Of a DNA stretch of 64,000 bases, positions 17,385-26,409 are shown one piece after another. The stretch lies in assembly GCA_009781495.1 (NCBI GenBank), contig WQYA01000003.1, positions 1 to 64,000 on the forward strand, given 5' to 3'. Both the position numbers and the translations under genes were made by a program. Numbering within the stretch: position 1 is the first letter of the stretch; each line of letters starts with the position of its first letter. This stretch comes from Cystobacterineae bacterium (GTDB lineage: Bacteria; Myxococcota; Myxococcia; Myxococcales; Myxococcaceae). The notes under the pieces were generated by a model. It had not been told where the DNA came from. It was given only the letters and a program-made list of their open reading frames with translations, and searched no databases.

Positions 17385-18677
17385 ATGTCCAACGAAACCT
17401 TGACTGTCACCGACAACCGAACGGGAAAAACCTATGAGCTGCCCATTGACAATGGGTGCGTTCGTGCAGTGGATTTGCGACAAATCAGAACAGGTCCAGA
17501 TGATTTTGGCTTGTTGTCCTATGACTCTGCTTTTCTCAACACAGCCAATTGCAAAAGCAACATTACCTTTATCGACGGGGATAAAGGTATTCTGCTCTAT
17601 CGCGGCTATCCCATTGAGCAACTTGCAGAGCATTCTACTTTCCTTGAAGTCGCTTACCTCATCATGAATGGTGAATTGCCTACTTCTGAACAGTTGGCAA
17701 AATTCAATCACCACATCATGGAGGAAACACACATACATGAGAATATTAAGGTGCTGGTCAGCGGCCTTCGTTATGACGCGCACCCCATGTCCATTTTGGC
17801 TTCCGCTGTCGCCGCGCTCTCCGGGTTTTATCCCGAAGCCAAAGAAGTGAAAAATTCCGAAATCCGCCGAGCAAATATGATGCGGCTGGTGGCCAAAGTT
17901 TCAACCATTGCCGCCTATGCCTTCCGCCACAGCCAAGGCTTCCACTTCAATTATCCCAACAGCGACCTCACCTATTGCGGAAATTTTCTCACCATGGTGA
18001 AGCGCATGAATGAAGCCAAATATATACCTCACCCCACCTTAGAGCGTGCCCTGGACATCCTCTTTATCCTCCACGCCGACCATGAGCAAAATTGCTCCAC
18101 AACCTCCGTGCGTGTCGTGGGCTCTTCTGAGGCAGATCCTTATTCCGCTGTCGCAGCGGGAATCGCTGCACTCTATGGCCCACTGCATGGGGGCGCCAAT
18201 GAAGCTGTGTTGCGCATGTTGCGTGAAATCGGCCACGTCTCCCACGTCCCTGAATTCATCCGAAAGGTGAAAGCCGGCGAAGGCGGACGTCTCATGGGCT
18301 TTGGCCACCGCGTCTATAAAAATTATGATCCGCGAGCGGCCATTATTAAACGCGTTTGTGACGAGGTTTTTGAAGTCACCGGGAAAAATCCGCTGCTCGA
18401 CATCGCCGTGGAACTTGAACGCATCGCTTTGCAGGACGACTATTTCGTCGCGCGCAAACTTTATCCCAATGTCGACTTCTATTCAGGACTCATTTATGAA
18501 GCCATGGGCTTCCCCGTTAATACCTTCCCCGTCTTGTTTGCCATTCCTCGCACCGTGGGTTGGGTCAGCCAATGGGAAGAGATGATTTCTAGCCCTGAGC
18601 ACAAAATCTCCAGGCCTCGCCAAATTTATTTGGGCTATGGTCACCGAAATTATGTGACTTTGGAAAAACGCCACTAG
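17385..18677 (+). CDS. gltA: citrate synthase
   Basis: The protein has 430 residues from ATG 17385 (MSNETL), preceded by GGAGA only a few bases away; an earlier in-frame start at 17346 is less likely. Catalytic residues are visible as GPLHGGANE (His), GFGHRVYKNYDPRA (His) and the Asp in YPNVDFYSG. The N-terminal extension and sequence agree with the hexameric type found in Gram-negative bacteria. It condenses oxaloacetate and acetyl-CoA at the entry of the TCA cycle. mdh and icd, which encode neighbouring steps, lie 1-3 kb downstream on the other strand. A strong intrinsic terminator follows. Confidence 0.96.
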   Translation: MSNETLTVTDNRTGKTYELPIDNGCVRAVDLRQIRTGPDDFGLLSYDSAFLNTANCKSNITFIDGDKGILLYRGYPIEQLAEHSTFLEVAYLIMNGELPTSEQLAKFNHHIMEETHIHENIKVLVSGLRYDAHPMSILASAVAALSGFYPEAKEVKNSEIRRANMMRLVAKVSTIAAYAFRHSQGFHFNYPNSDLTYCGNFLTMVKRMNEAKYIPHPTLERALDILFILHADHEQNCSTTSVRVVGSSEADPYSAVAAGIAALYGPLHGGANEAVLRMLREIGHVSHVPEFIRKVKAGEGGRLMGFGHRVYKNYDPRAAIIKRVCDEVFEVTGKNPLLDIAVELERIALQDDYFVARKLYPNVDFYSGLIYEAMGFPVNTFPVLFAIPRTVGWVSQWEEMISSPEHKISRPRQIYLGYGHRNYVTLEKRH

Positions 18678-18728
18678 AAATAAAAGCTTCTTGGGGGGCT
18701 ACCCCAAACACCTTGCCCCACCTCCCCT

Positions 18729-18759
18729 AAAAAACCCGCAAAATATTGCGGGTTTTTTT
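18729..18759 (+). terminator. intrinsic terminator of gltA
   Basis: The perfect stem CCCGCAA/TTGCGGG (18735-18741 and 18746-18752) has a 4-base loop, is preceded by six A and followed by seven T. It is a textbook Rho-independent terminator 50 bases after the gltA stop, and the A tract makes it able to work in both directions. Confidence 0.92.
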
Positions 18760-18809
18760 GTGCCTTGCCCCCTCTTGGGTCACCTCTGAAAGATTTTCTA
18801 GGAACACCG

Positions 18810-18838
18810 TTGACATGTGCAAAAAACACTCTTATTCG
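18810..18838 (+). promoter_or_regulatory. possible promoter of the acidic zinc-ribbon gene
   Basis: TTGACA at 18810-18815 and TATTCG at 18833-18838 are 17 bases apart. The -35 box is perfect, the -10 box is weak. If used, transcription would begin only a few bases before ATG 18848, giving an almost leaderless message. This would fit the lack of a ribosome binding site at that ATG. It is a suggestion only. Confidence 0.3.
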
Positions 18839-18847
18839 CCTGTATAT

Positions 18848-19213
18848 ATGACCATCGATTTCACCTGTCATAAATGCGGAAGCAGTTTCGAACTCGACAT
18901 TCAAGATCTCATCGACGGAAGCGAAAAAATTGAATGCCTTCATTGCGACGCAAGCCCTTCTCAAACCATGATGAACGACTTCGTCGCCGCCGTTGCCGAT
19001 TTGCGTTCCCAAATCTCCATGCTCTCGAAAAAATTCGATATCTCCCTCTCCATGACAACGGAAGAGCTGGATGAATCCGCTGAAGATCTCGACGACGAAG
19101 AGGAGGATGAAAACGAAGACGAGCTCGACAGCGACGACGACTATGACGATGAGACAGAAGATGATTATGACGACGATGATGAACTAGAAGACGAGGACGA
19201 GGACGAAGACTAA
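18848..19213 (+). CDS. zinc-ribbon protein with long acidic tail
   Basis: The protein has 121 residues from ATG 18848 (MTIDFTC). An ATG at 18815 would add eleven residues and has AGGA further upstream, so the start is not certain. CHKCG and CLHCD (about residues 7-10 and 31-34) form a compact four-cysteine zinc ribbon. A short helix follows (about 40-65). The last 50 residues are nearly all Asp and Glu with a few Tyr and Ser. No signal or membrane segment is seen. The acidic tail could mimic DNA or bind basic proteins or metal, but no function can be named. It is flanked by terminators and so forms its own transcription unit. Confidence 0.75.
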   Translation: MTIDFTCHKCGSSFELDIQDLIDGSEKIECLHCDASPSQTMMNDFVAAVADLRSQISMLSKKFDISLSMTTEELDESAEDLDDEEEDENEDELDSDDDYDDETEDDYDDDDELEDEDEDED

Positions 19214-19272
19214 AAAAGGCCAGCTTCTCAAAAGCCAGCCTTTGTTCAATTCCCTTCTCTCAATCTCATTTT

Positions 19273-19302
19273 AAAAGCGCACTTCCCTGTGCGCTTTTTT
19301 TA
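19273..19302. terminator. bidirectional intrinsic terminator
   Basis: AAAAGCGCAC (19273-19282) and GTGCGCTTTT (19289-19298) form a perfect 10-base stem with a 6-base loop, followed by further T. It lies between two convergent genes and touches the stop codon of the membrane protein gene on the minus strand. It should end transcription of the acidic zinc-ribbon gene and possibly of both. Confidence 0.88.
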
Positions 19303-19665
19303 TTTGAAAAATTTCTCAGAAAGATCTGCAATAAAGGGAATGGGCCAACGAATACCATTCAAAGCTTTGATGATGGCTAAAATGCAAATAACCACTATCC
19401 CTAAGAAAACTAAGCCAAGTAACGTGGAAAGAAGAAAACCCAGGATAATCGAAATAGAAGTCAATATCGCTGAAACGATGGCTATGACAATACCTGCAAT
19501 AAACGCAACAATGCAAAACGTTAATCCTTGCTTGGCATGCCACTTGACATAGTCATTTTTTGCTATGAAAAAAGGAATTAAAGAAAATAAACCTAAATAG
19601 GACAAAATTAACAGCACCTTATCTTCGCTTTGAACTGGCTCTGCATCTTTTTGTAACTCTTTCAT
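19300..19665 (-). CDS. small membrane protein, DUF4870/Tic20-like
   Basis: The 121-residue protein begins with a charged stretch of about 15 residues and then has three to four hydrophobic spans. The segment KNDYVKWHAKQGL between the first two spans is the hallmark of DUF4870/Tic20-like small membrane proteins, which have N..V..HA.Q at this place. Family function is unknown. ATG 19665 has GGAG six bases upstream. The gene is isolated, with a terminator at its stop codon and a 140-base gap before mdh. It is placed in the inner membrane by inference. Confidence 0.75.
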   Translation of the reverse strand: MKELQKDAEPVQSEDKVLLILSYLGLFSLIPFFIAKNDYVKWHAKQGLTFCIVAFIAGIVIAIVSAILTSISIILGFLLSTLLGLVFLGIVVICILAIIKALNGIRWPIPFIADLSEKFFK

Positions 19666-19710
19666 TTACAACTCCAATGTAGCAGTACGTCTTGCTGTGT
19701 CCGATAAACA

Positions 19711-19774
19711 AAAAAAAAGACCTCTCTTCCCTGACCCAACCTTCCTTGTCAATAAGGAATTAATGAGAGGTTTT
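19711..19774 (-). terminator. possible terminator of mdh
   Basis: Read on the minus strand, CCTCTC (19765-19770) pairs with GAGAGG (19721-19726) and is followed by a run of at least eight T. Between the arms lies an inner hairpin TTCCTT/AAGGAA. The structure begins about 35 bases after the mdh stop. It is longer than usual for an intrinsic terminator, so confidence is moderate. Confidence 0.5.
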
Positions 19775-19806
19775 GAAAGTTTCAAGAGGCCTTTCGCAAC
19801 AACGGA

Positions 19807-20739
19807 CTATAGCTTGACGCTGTCTACGGTTTTTTTCACGGATGCAAATGACTTAGCCAATTCTGCTTTCTCAGAATCATCGAGTTTTATTTCCAGAATT
19901 TTTTCAACCCCCCCTGCCCCAATTTGCGCAGGAACCCCAAAGAAATAACCCGAAATCCCATATTCGCCTTCCAACAAGGCCGCACAAGGCAAAATCCGCT
20001 TCCTGTCGAGCAAATAACTCTCTGCCATCGCTATGGCTGAAGCCGCTGGTCCAAAATAGGCCGAGCCTGTCTTGTAGAGGGCTACAAGCTCAGCACCCCC
20101 TTCACGCGTACGCTTCACAATGGCATCCAACTTCTCTTTGGAAAGAAGTTCGCACAAAGGCACACCACCTACGGTGCTGTGGCGCAACAAGGGGACCATG
20201 TCGTCACCATGCCCACCTAAAACCAGCGCGTCTATGTCTCGGATAGAACACTGGAGAGCCTCTGCAACAAAACACTTGAAACGGGAAGTGTCCAAAACTC
20301 CCGCCATGCCTGCAACCAACTGCTTCTTCTGGCCCACAATCTTGTGCAACGCAAACACCATCGCATCCAAAGGATTGGCAATGTTGATGACGAATGCCTC
20401 CGGGCATTGGGCCTGAATGTTGAGGGCCACATCACGGATGATTTTGAGGTTAATCTCCAGCAAGTCTTCCCGGCTCATGCCCGGCTTGCGGGGTACGCCT
20501 GCCGTAATAATGACAACGTCGGAGCCAGCCAAGTCGGCAGGATTGGTTGAGCCTACGCAGCGGCAGTCATAACCATCCACTGCAGACAGCTGGTTGATGT
20601 CCAAAGCCTTGCCTTTCACCAAACCCTCTGCCGGGGGAATGTCAAAAATCACCACATCCCCCAAAGACTTTTGAATAGAAAGCAACGCCAAATTGCCACC
20701 AATTTGTCCGCCGCCTATAAGAGCAATTTTTTTCTTCAT
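19807..20739 (-). CDS. mdh: malate dehydrogenase
   Basis: The 310-residue protein is a lactate/malate dehydrogenase of the LDH-like type. It shows the NAD-binding [11 protein letters not shown] and an Asp at the end of the second strand (VIFDIPP), which favours NAD. Substrate arginines are in VPRKPGMSR, and the catalytic pair is Asp in VLDTSRF and His in [10 protein letters not shown]. It oxidises malate to oxaloacetate, the substrate of citrate synthase encoded nearby. ATG 20739 has GAGG nine bases upstream. It follows icd after 15 bases on the same strand, so the two form an operon. Confidence 0.96.
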   Translation of the reverse strand: MKKKIALIGGGQIGGNLALLSIQKSLGDVVIFDIPPAEGLVKGKALDINQLSAVDGYDCRCVGSTNPADLAGSDVVIITAGVPRKPGMSREDLLEINLKIIRDVALNIQAQCPEAFVINIANPLDAMVFALHKIVGQKKQLVAGMAGVLDTSRFKCFVAEALQCSIRDIDALVLGGHGDDMVPLLRHSTVGGVPLCELLSKEKLDAIVKRTREGGAELVALYKTGSAYFGPAASAIAMAESYLLDRKRILPCAALLEGEYGISGYFFGVPAQIGAGGVEKILEIKLDDSEKAELAKSFASVKKTVDSVKL

Positions 20740-20754
20740 CTGAACATCCTCACT

Positions 20755-22050
20755 TTACATGTTTTTGATGATAGCTTGACCAAACTCGCTGCACTTCACT
20801 TCCACCACATTCGATTGAGCTTCTTGGCGCATCAACCGCGCAAAGTCATAGGTAACCGTCTTCTGAGAAATGGCCGCATCCATCCCCCGCAAAATAGCAT
20901 CCGCCGCTTCATCCCATCCCAAATGCCTCAACATCATCTCCGCTGACAAAATCACCGAGCCTGGATTCACCCTGTCGAGGTCGGCATATTTGGGAGCCGT
21001 TCCGTGCGTCGCCTCAAACACAGCATGCCCCGTTTTATAGTTGATGTTGCCCCCAGGAGCAATTCCAATGCCCCCCACTTGGGCGGCCAATGCATCCGAC
21101 AAATAGTCGCCATTCAAATTCAACGTCGCAATGACGTCAAACTCATCAGGGCGCGTCAACACTTGTTGAAGCGTAATGTCTGCAATGGCGTCCTTTATGA
21201 GAAGCTTCCCCTGTGACAAGGCTTCTTTTTGCGCCGCATTCGCCGCCTCCTCGCCTTTCTCGGCCTTCACCTTCTCCCACTGCTGCCATGTAAACGTCTG
21301 CCCCCCAAACTCCCGCTCCGCTAAGGCATAGCCAAAACGCATAAAGGCCCCTTCCGTAAACTTCATGATGTTGCCCTTGTGTACCAAAGTGACGCTCTTG
21401 CGCTTGTGGCTTAGAGCATATTCAATGGCCGCACGAATGAGCCTCTCGGAGCCTTCCTCTGAAACGGGTTTGATGCCGATGCCCACATTCTGTGGAAAAC
21501 GGATTTTGGCAAAATCCTTGGGGAATTCCTTTTGCAAAAAAGCCAATATCTTCTGGCTCGCTTCGCCGCCGTTCTCGTATTCAATCCCCGCATAAATGTC
21601 TTCCGTATTCTCACGGAAAATCACCATGTCCACCTTCTCCGGCGCCTTCACCGGAGAGGGAACCCCTTTGAAATAGCGTACGGGACGCAAGCATACATAA
21701 AGATCTAACATCTGCCGTAACGCTACGTTTAACGAACGTATTCCCCCCCCTATGGGGGTCGTTAGTGGGCCCTTAATCCCTACCAAATATTCGCGAAATG
21801 CTTGTACCGTCTCGTCCGGCAGCCAGTTGCCCACCGTCTTAAACGCTTTTTCTCCTGCCAATACTTCTTTCCAGACAATCTTCTTCTTCCCGTGATATGC
21901 CCGTTCAACAGCTGCATCCACAACGGCAACGGAGGAACGCCAAATATCCCGCCCTGTCCCATCCCCCTCTATAAAAGGAATAATGGGAAAATCTGGGACC
22001 AGAAGCTTTGTATCTATGAGAGTTATTTTCTCCCCACTTTCGAGTGACAT
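20755..22050 (-). CDS. icd: NADP-dependent isocitrate dehydrogenase
   Basis: The 431-residue protein closely matches bacterial homodimeric isocitrate dehydrogenase. [11 protein letters not shown] is the N-terminal signature, [13 protein letters not shown] holds the substrate Arg and the Ser that is phosphorylated in enteric enzymes, and [12 protein letters not shown] the active-site Tyr region. [11 protein letters not shown] carries the Lys-Tyr pair that marks NADP specificity. It decarboxylates isocitrate to 2-oxoglutarate, which MenD also uses. ATG 22050 has AAGGAG seven bases upstream. It is the first gene of the icd-mdh operon. Two copies of a 12-base direct repeat lie in its upstream region at 22103-22126. 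Confidence 0.96.
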   Translation of the reverse strand: MSLESGEKITLIDTKLLVPDFPIIPFIEGDGTGRDIWRSSVAVVDAAVERAYHGKKKIVWKEVLAGEKAFKTVGNWLPDETVQAFREYLVGIKGPLTTPIGGGIRSLNVALRQMLDLYVCLRPVRYFKGVPSPVKAPEKVDMVIFRENTEDIYAGIEYENGGEASQKILAFLQKEFPKDFAKIRFPQNVGIGIKPVSEEGSERLIRAAIEYALSHKRKSVTLVHKGNIMKFTEGAFMRFGYALAEREFGGQTFTWQQWEKVKAEKGEEAANAAQKEALSQGKLLIKDAIADITLQQVLTRPDEFDVIATLNLNGDYLSDALAAQVGGIGIAPGGNINYKTGHAVFEATHGTAPKYADLDRVNPGSVILSAEMMLRHLGWDEAADAILRGMDAAISQKTVTYDFARLMRQEAQSNVVEVKCSEFGQAIIKNM

Positions 22051-22102
22051 ATGTAAACTCCTTCCTGAAGAAAACGTTGTTGGTTGTTTGTCGCACTAAA
22101 CG

Positions 22103-22126
22103 TTCAGCAGAAAATTCAGCAGAAAA
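22103..22126. repeat. 12-bp tandem direct repeat upstream of icd
   Basis: TTCAGCAGAAAA occurs twice without a gap, at 22103-22114 and 22115-22126. The pair lies between the divergent icd (minus) and FHA regulator (plus) genes and could be a binding site for a regulator of either. No matching regulator can be named. Confidence 0.6.
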
Positions 22127-22178
22127 TAAAACAGGGGCCGTTTTTTAAACCGGAATTCATTGTTTAGTCTCAATTGAG

Positions 22179-22218
22179 AGAAATCTTCAACTCCAATAAG
22201 AAATCTTCAACTCCAATG
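22179..22218. repeat. 20-bp tandem duplication at the start of the FHA gene
   Basis: Two copies of a 20-base unit lie at 22179-22198 and 22199-22218 and differ only in the last base (A in the first, G in the second). The change turns ATA into the ATG at 22216, which is the likely start codon of the FHA regulator. Since the unit is not a multiple of three, the duplication is not in frame for a longer protein. Confidence 0.8.
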
Positions 22219-23553
22219 AAGCAGCAAGGCACAGAACCTATACAGCATTTGGAAACCCTTCTTCGTTATGACCGGACTACGGGCACTTTGCGTGAACGGC
22301 ATTACCAAATTGCCGTCATCGCAGGCCCTGACACAGGACGTCTTGCACACATCGACGGCCGTCTGACGGTCGGCAGCCGCCCGGGTGTGGGCTTCCGTCT
22401 CAAAGACAATACCGTCTCAAGGCACCACTTTGAGCTTTTGGCCAAACCTGAGGGCGTTCTCATTCGAGACTTGGATTCTACCAACGGGACTTGGCTTGCC
22501 GGCGCACGCATCCGCGAAGTTGTCATTGAAGACGAAGCGGTTGTCACCATCGGCAAAACCAGCCTCCGCATCTCCATCCAAGAGGAAAACCTCGGACAGC
22601 CCAAGGCCATCTCCTCTTTTGGAAAAGTCCTCGGCGCCTGCCCCTCCATGCAGTCCATCTTCGGCCTCCTGGAGCGCGTCTCAAAAGCCTCTTCAACGGT
22701 TCTGCTTGCCGGTGAGCCCGGCACCGGCAAAAGTTTGGTGGCTCAATCCATCCACGAAAACAGCGCAAGGGCCAACAAACCCTTCGTCGTCTTCCGCTGC
22801 GCCGGCACCCCCATGGAAGACATAGACGCCGAGTTGTTTGGCCGCGTCGCCTCCCCTACCCAAAGCGAAAAAACAGGGGCCTTCTTGAATGCGTCTAACG
22901 GTACCCTCTATCTAAATGCCATCGACGCATTGCCAAAAAATACCCAACTCCGCCTGCTCAATGTCTTTGAAAACGGCAACATCCAAAAACTGGGTGCAGA
23001 CAAGTCCCAACGCGTAGACGTCCGCATCATCGCTTCAACCCAAAAAGACTTGGAAGCAGAAGTCACTGCAGAAAAATTCTCCCAGGAGTTGCTCCTGCAA
23101 CTGGCCGTCATCCGCATCCAAATCCCCCCCCTGCGGGAACGCCTCGAAGACATCCCCCTGCTGGCACAAGAGTTTGTTCGTCTCATGGGACGCGGTGACT
23201 TCGAATTGCCTCGCGGCCTCATGGCTCGCTTCGGCGCCTATGACTGGCCCGGCAATGTCCAGGAGCTGCGCAATCTGGTCGAGCGCGCATTGGCCGGAGC
23301 CGATGCGGATCCTCTGCCAGGACAGGCCACAACACGAAAGTCCCCACGCAACCTTGAAGCCGAAATCATTGCAGAGCTTCCTTTCAAAGAAGCTAAGGAG
23401 CGTCTCGTGGACTCCTTTACTCGTGAATACCTGATGTCGCTCTATGAGCGCTGTGAGGGCAATATCTCACGCATGGCACGAGAAGCCGGTATTGCCCGAA
23501 ATTATGTCCATAGGTTGGTAACCAAATATGGGCTTAAACCAGCTCAGGAATAG
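22216..23553 (+). CDS. FHA-AAA+ regulator with degraded sigma54 motifs
   Basis: The protein has 445 residues from ATG 22216; a TTG at 22174 is possible, neither has a clear ribosome site. An FHA domain (about 30-120) shows VGSRPG, SRHHFELL and STNGTWLAG, so it should bind phospho-threonine. The AAA+ domain follows (about 135-370) with Walker A GEPGTGKSLVA. The C-terminus has a Fis-type helix-turn-helix (NISRMAREAGIARNYVHRL). Two essential bEBP features are missing. The GAFTGA loop is replaced by RVASPTQSEKTGAF, and Walker B, normally FLDEI, reads YLNAID. It probably cannot hydrolyse ATP normally or remodel sigma54 polymerase. A phospho-dependent repressor or scaffold is more likely. FHA regulators of this layout are abundant in Myxococcota. 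Confidence 0.9.
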   Translation: MKQQGTEPIQHLETLLRYDRTTGTLRERHYQIAVIAGPDTGRLAHIDGRLTVGSRPGVGFRLKDNTVSRHHFELLAKPEGVLIRDLDSTNGTWLAGARIREVVIEDEAVVTIGKTSLRISIQEENLGQPKAISSFGKVLGACPSMQSIFGLLERVSKASSTVLLAGEPGTGKSLVAQSIHENSARANKPFVVFRCAGTPMEDIDAELFGRVASPTQSEKTGAFLNASNGTLYLNAIDALPKNTQLRLLNVFENGNIQKLGADKSQRVDVRIIASTQKDLEAEVTAEKFSQELLLQLAVIRIQIPPLRERLEDIPLLAQEFVRLMGRGDFELPRGLMARFGAYDWPGNVQELRNLVERALAGADADPLPGQATTRKSPRNLEAEIIAELPFKEAKERLVDSFTREYLMSLYERCEGNISRMAREAGIARNYVHRLVTKYGLKPAQE

Positions 23554-23605
23554 AGCCCCCTTTTATAACCCCCCCCCTCTCCTCCTGCGGTACCCCCCCT
23601 CCGCT

Positions 23606-23753
23606 GCTGTCTTGAGTGGCCCACTGCTGGCCGTACGCTATTGCTGTCTTGAGTGGCCCACTGCTGGCCGTACGCTATTGCTGTCTTGAGTGGCCCGCTG
23701 TTGGCCGTACCCTATTGCTGTCTTTAGTGCCCCGCTGCTCCCCCTAGTGGCCC
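23606..23753. repeat. 37-bp tandem repeat array
   Basis: A 37-base unit occurs at 23606-23642, 23643-23679 (identical), 23680-23716 (three changes) and in a decayed form at 23717-23753. The array lies between the convergent FHA gene and lptD and runs into the last codons of lptD. There are no spacers, so it is not a CRISPR array. Identity of the first two copies points to recent slippage or unequal exchange. Confidence 0.92.
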
Positions 23754-26314
23754 CCACTGCCCCAACTGCCTAGGCCCTGTAGCTGAAACGAAAAACCAAA
23801 GTTGGGCATCCCCAAAGTATATCCGTCGTTATGCTTGTTCGGCACTACCGTCTGCTGGGCGTAAAGCTCAAATCCAAAACAGTTGCACGCAGGCGTCCAC
23901 TTCACCCCCAACAAATGCTGCGCAAAACGAAACTTCTCATAAATGTCTAGAAAACTCATTTGGTAGCGAAATTGAAAACCCTTCAGCTTCGCCCATACCC
24001 CCATCTCTAAATTCGGAGAGGCCTTCGACGCAACCGGTTGCGCGCCTATCAGCATGTCCAGGCCCCGCCGGCTCGTCTCTGTGCCCTCTACCCTAAATAA
24101 GTCAAAACGTATGTGCCCGCCCAGCTTCTCCGGCCACTGGGCATGCAAGGACGTCCCAAGTCGCGAAAGCTGCCCACGCTGAGGCTCAATACAAGCGTAA
24201 AGGTTGGAATTCAAAAAACGCCAATGCGAGGAAAGTTTCAAAAAAGTGTCCCCCACGCGAAAGCTCGGCTCGTTCGCCACACCCACCGCTTGCGCAACCT
24301 CCAAACTCAACAACTCCTCCGCTAGCTCCGGGCTACGCCGCCATAGGCTTTGCCTTAAACTTAACCCTAACTCTAAACCCCGGTAGCCCCGCGGTATGGC
24401 TAAGTCCGTCTCGTCATACCCCATAGGGACACTCCCCCACTGCGCCGCTACCCAACGTAACTCCGCCTTCGGCGTTAACGTGTGCCATAGCCCCTCCACT
24501 ACCTCCTTCGCTAAAGTCCCCTCCGTCTGAAACTTTAACAGAGGGTAGCCCCGCGAAAACCACCGGCCCGTCGCCTCCCCCAGCCATATGTCTTCCCGTA
24601 GCCCTAGGGAAGCCGCTATGCCTAGGCCACCCCCTAAAAAACGCTTCTGGTATTTTAATACCGGTAATAGCCCTAGCCTGTCCCTCGCCTCCCTCTCCCC
24701 AGGTTGGTAGCGGCCATCCCCCTGCAACTGCTTGTTCCCCCACAAAGGCCTCATCGCTTCTTCAGGACATGCCTCCGCAAGCCCATCGTCATACCAGGAG
24801 GGTTGGTAGAGACGCCTTCGCATACACTCCAGGCTCAGCGTCTCCCAACGCCCATTTATCCACATTCTGTCGTCCCCCTCCCGCGCGTCCGGCCCCTCGT
24901 CCCCCGTCTGCCCACGCCAGGGCGCAAGGCGTATAAAACTGCCCTGCACCCCCCAAGAAAAACCCTTGCCCAAGGGCTGCTCGCGCAAAGTCATCGCCAA
25001 GGCGGGGAAACGTTGCAGGGTGTTGGGGCCGCGGGGAGCGTCTATCACCTGCCCATCACCCCCCACAGGACGAAGCAACTGCGCATCGCCCAGCAGAGAA
25101 TAACCCCAACGTACGTCCTGTAGAAAACCGAAGTCTAACAATAAGTCTATACGCGGCCCCTCATAGGAAAAACCTAACTGGGAGCGGGCATATTCAACGG
25201 ACTTTAAAATTAAATCCGTCTCAAAATCCCTCTGTAAATAACCGTCGGAGGCTAAATGGATGTCCGCCAGCATATGCCCATATTCCCCTATGGACTGCCG
25301 GTGGTTGATACGCGCCCCCCAACGTAAACCCCGCTGCTTCTTTGAGGCCCCCTCCTCCCCGGTGTAGAATGCATCTACCGGGGAGCGCTGCTCCCTCATG
25401 TCCCATAGCCAATCTACCGCTACAGTGCCCTGTAGGTTCTCTGAAGGGGCATAGCGAAACTCCGTGCCTAAACTGGGCCCCTTCACACCATAGGCATTCT
25501 CCGCCCCTACCGTCCAACCCGGCGTTAGGGTTAAATCCGCCGAGGGCCCCAGCGTTATGAAAAGGGGCAGCTTGGCCATAAACCCACTGGCAACACTTAT
25601 GGAGGGCATGGGGAAAAGCAGGCCCGTCTGCCGCGAGGACAAGGGCAGCGATATCCACGGCATCCAAAAAACCGGCACCTCGCCTATATAGGTGACGGTG
25701 GACAACAAACTGGCACGCTGGGCCTCCAAGTCCAACGTGCCCCTCTTGGCCTCCAAATGCCAACTGGGGTTCGTCGTGTCACAGTCGCAGGGCGCAAACC
25801 CAAAATCCTCAAGCTCCCACCGGCCTTCTTCCTGCCGCATGTGCGTCAAACGTAGGCTCAGCCCATTCTTCCCAAGCTTGAGGGCTTCATCCGCCGTGGA
25901 ATTCAGCAGCACACCCGCTTCCACACCCTGCTTCTGTATCCATAGGCCATTCTCTAGAAAAATTTCCTCTACCTCATAACTGTCGGAAAATATCCCCTCT
26001 AGTGTAGACCCCTCAGCCTCAGCCCCACTACCCCCCTTCGACTTTAAATGCAGGTGTACCATATCCGCCAATACCACCCAATGGCCCGCCTTGTCCGCCC
26101 AGCGGATAACCACTTGCCCCTGCGCGGAAAACCACCCCGTCTTCTGCGAGGCACTCAAACGCTGCGCCGTCAGACGCCCATTGGCAACTTGCATCTCCAC
26201 ATTGCCTTCAGCCCAGGCCTCTTCGCTGGATGCTTGGTAGGCAAGCACGTCTGCAGATACCTCCGGAGGTGAAGGTGTCGTGGTTTGCAAAAGCGCAAAA
26301 AGGAAAAGCAACAT
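23744..26314 (-). CDS. lptD: LPS-assembly protein LptD
   Basis: The 856-residue protein is an outer-membrane LPS translocon of near usual length. A short signal peptide is followed by an LptA-like beta-jellyroll domain (about 20-180; VSADVLAYQ, AEGNVEMQVANGRLTA) and a long series of amphipathic strands for the barrel. The conserved IGEVPVFWMPWISLPL marks the junction. Cysteine pairs CDC (about residue 180) and CNC (about 815) fit the disulfide pattern that links jellyroll and barrel. LptD with LptE inserts LPS into the outer leaflet, so the organism has LPS. LptE is not seen in the window. The C-terminus reaches into the 37-bp repeat array, which may have altered its last residues. The gene stands alone. 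Confidence 0.92.
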   Translation of the reverse strand: MLLFLFALLQTTTPSPPEVSADVLAYQASSEEAWAEGNVEMQVANGRLTAQRLSASQKTGWFSAQGQVVIRWADKAGHWVVLADMVHLHLKSKGGSGAEAEGSTLEGIFSDSYEVEEIFLENGLWIQKQGVEAGVLLNSTADEALKLGKNGLSLRLTHMRQEEGRWELEDFGFAPCDCDTTNPSWHLEAKRGTLDLEAQRASLLSTVTYIGEVPVFWMPWISLPLSSRQTGLLFPMPSISVASGFMAKLPLFITLGPSADLTLTPGWTVGAENAYGVKGPSLGTEFRYAPSENLQGTVAVDWLWDMREQRSPVDAFYTGEEGASKKQRGLRWGARINHRQSIGEYGHMLADIHLASDGYLQRDFETDLILKSVEYARSQLGFSYEGPRIDLLLDFGFLQDVRWGYSLLGDAQLLRPVGGDGQVIDAPRGPNTLQRFPALAMTLREQPLGKGFSWGVQGSFIRLAPWRGQTGDEGPDAREGDDRMWINGRWETLSLECMRRRLYQPSWYDDGLAEACPEEAMRPLWGNKQLQGDGRYQPGEREARDRLGLLPVLKYQKRFLGGGLGIAASLGLREDIWLGEATGRWFSRGYPLLKFQTEGTLAKEVVEGLWHTLTPKAELRWVAAQWGSVPMGYDETDLAIPRGYRGLELGLSLRQSLWRRSPELAEELLSLEVAQAVGVANEPSFRVGDTFLKLSSHWRFLNSNLYACIEPQRGQLSRLGTSLHAQWPEKLGGHIRFDLFRVEGTETSRRGLDMLIGAQPVASKASPNLEMGVWAKLKGFQFRYQMSFLDIYEKFRFAQHLLGVKWTPACNCFGFELYAQQTVVPNKHNDGYTLGMPNFGFSFQLQGLGSWGSGGH

Positions 26315-26409
26315 AGACAGCTGGCTTCTAGCTCAAAGAAACCTTCTGCGCATGTTCTAAAACTGCCCCTCAACCCCCCTCCCCTTTAAAATAGGCTTCC
26401 ATATCTCCA

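Noticed and set aside
23606-23753. CRISPR array
   Set aside because: The 37-bp units are directly joined without spacers and decay toward one side.
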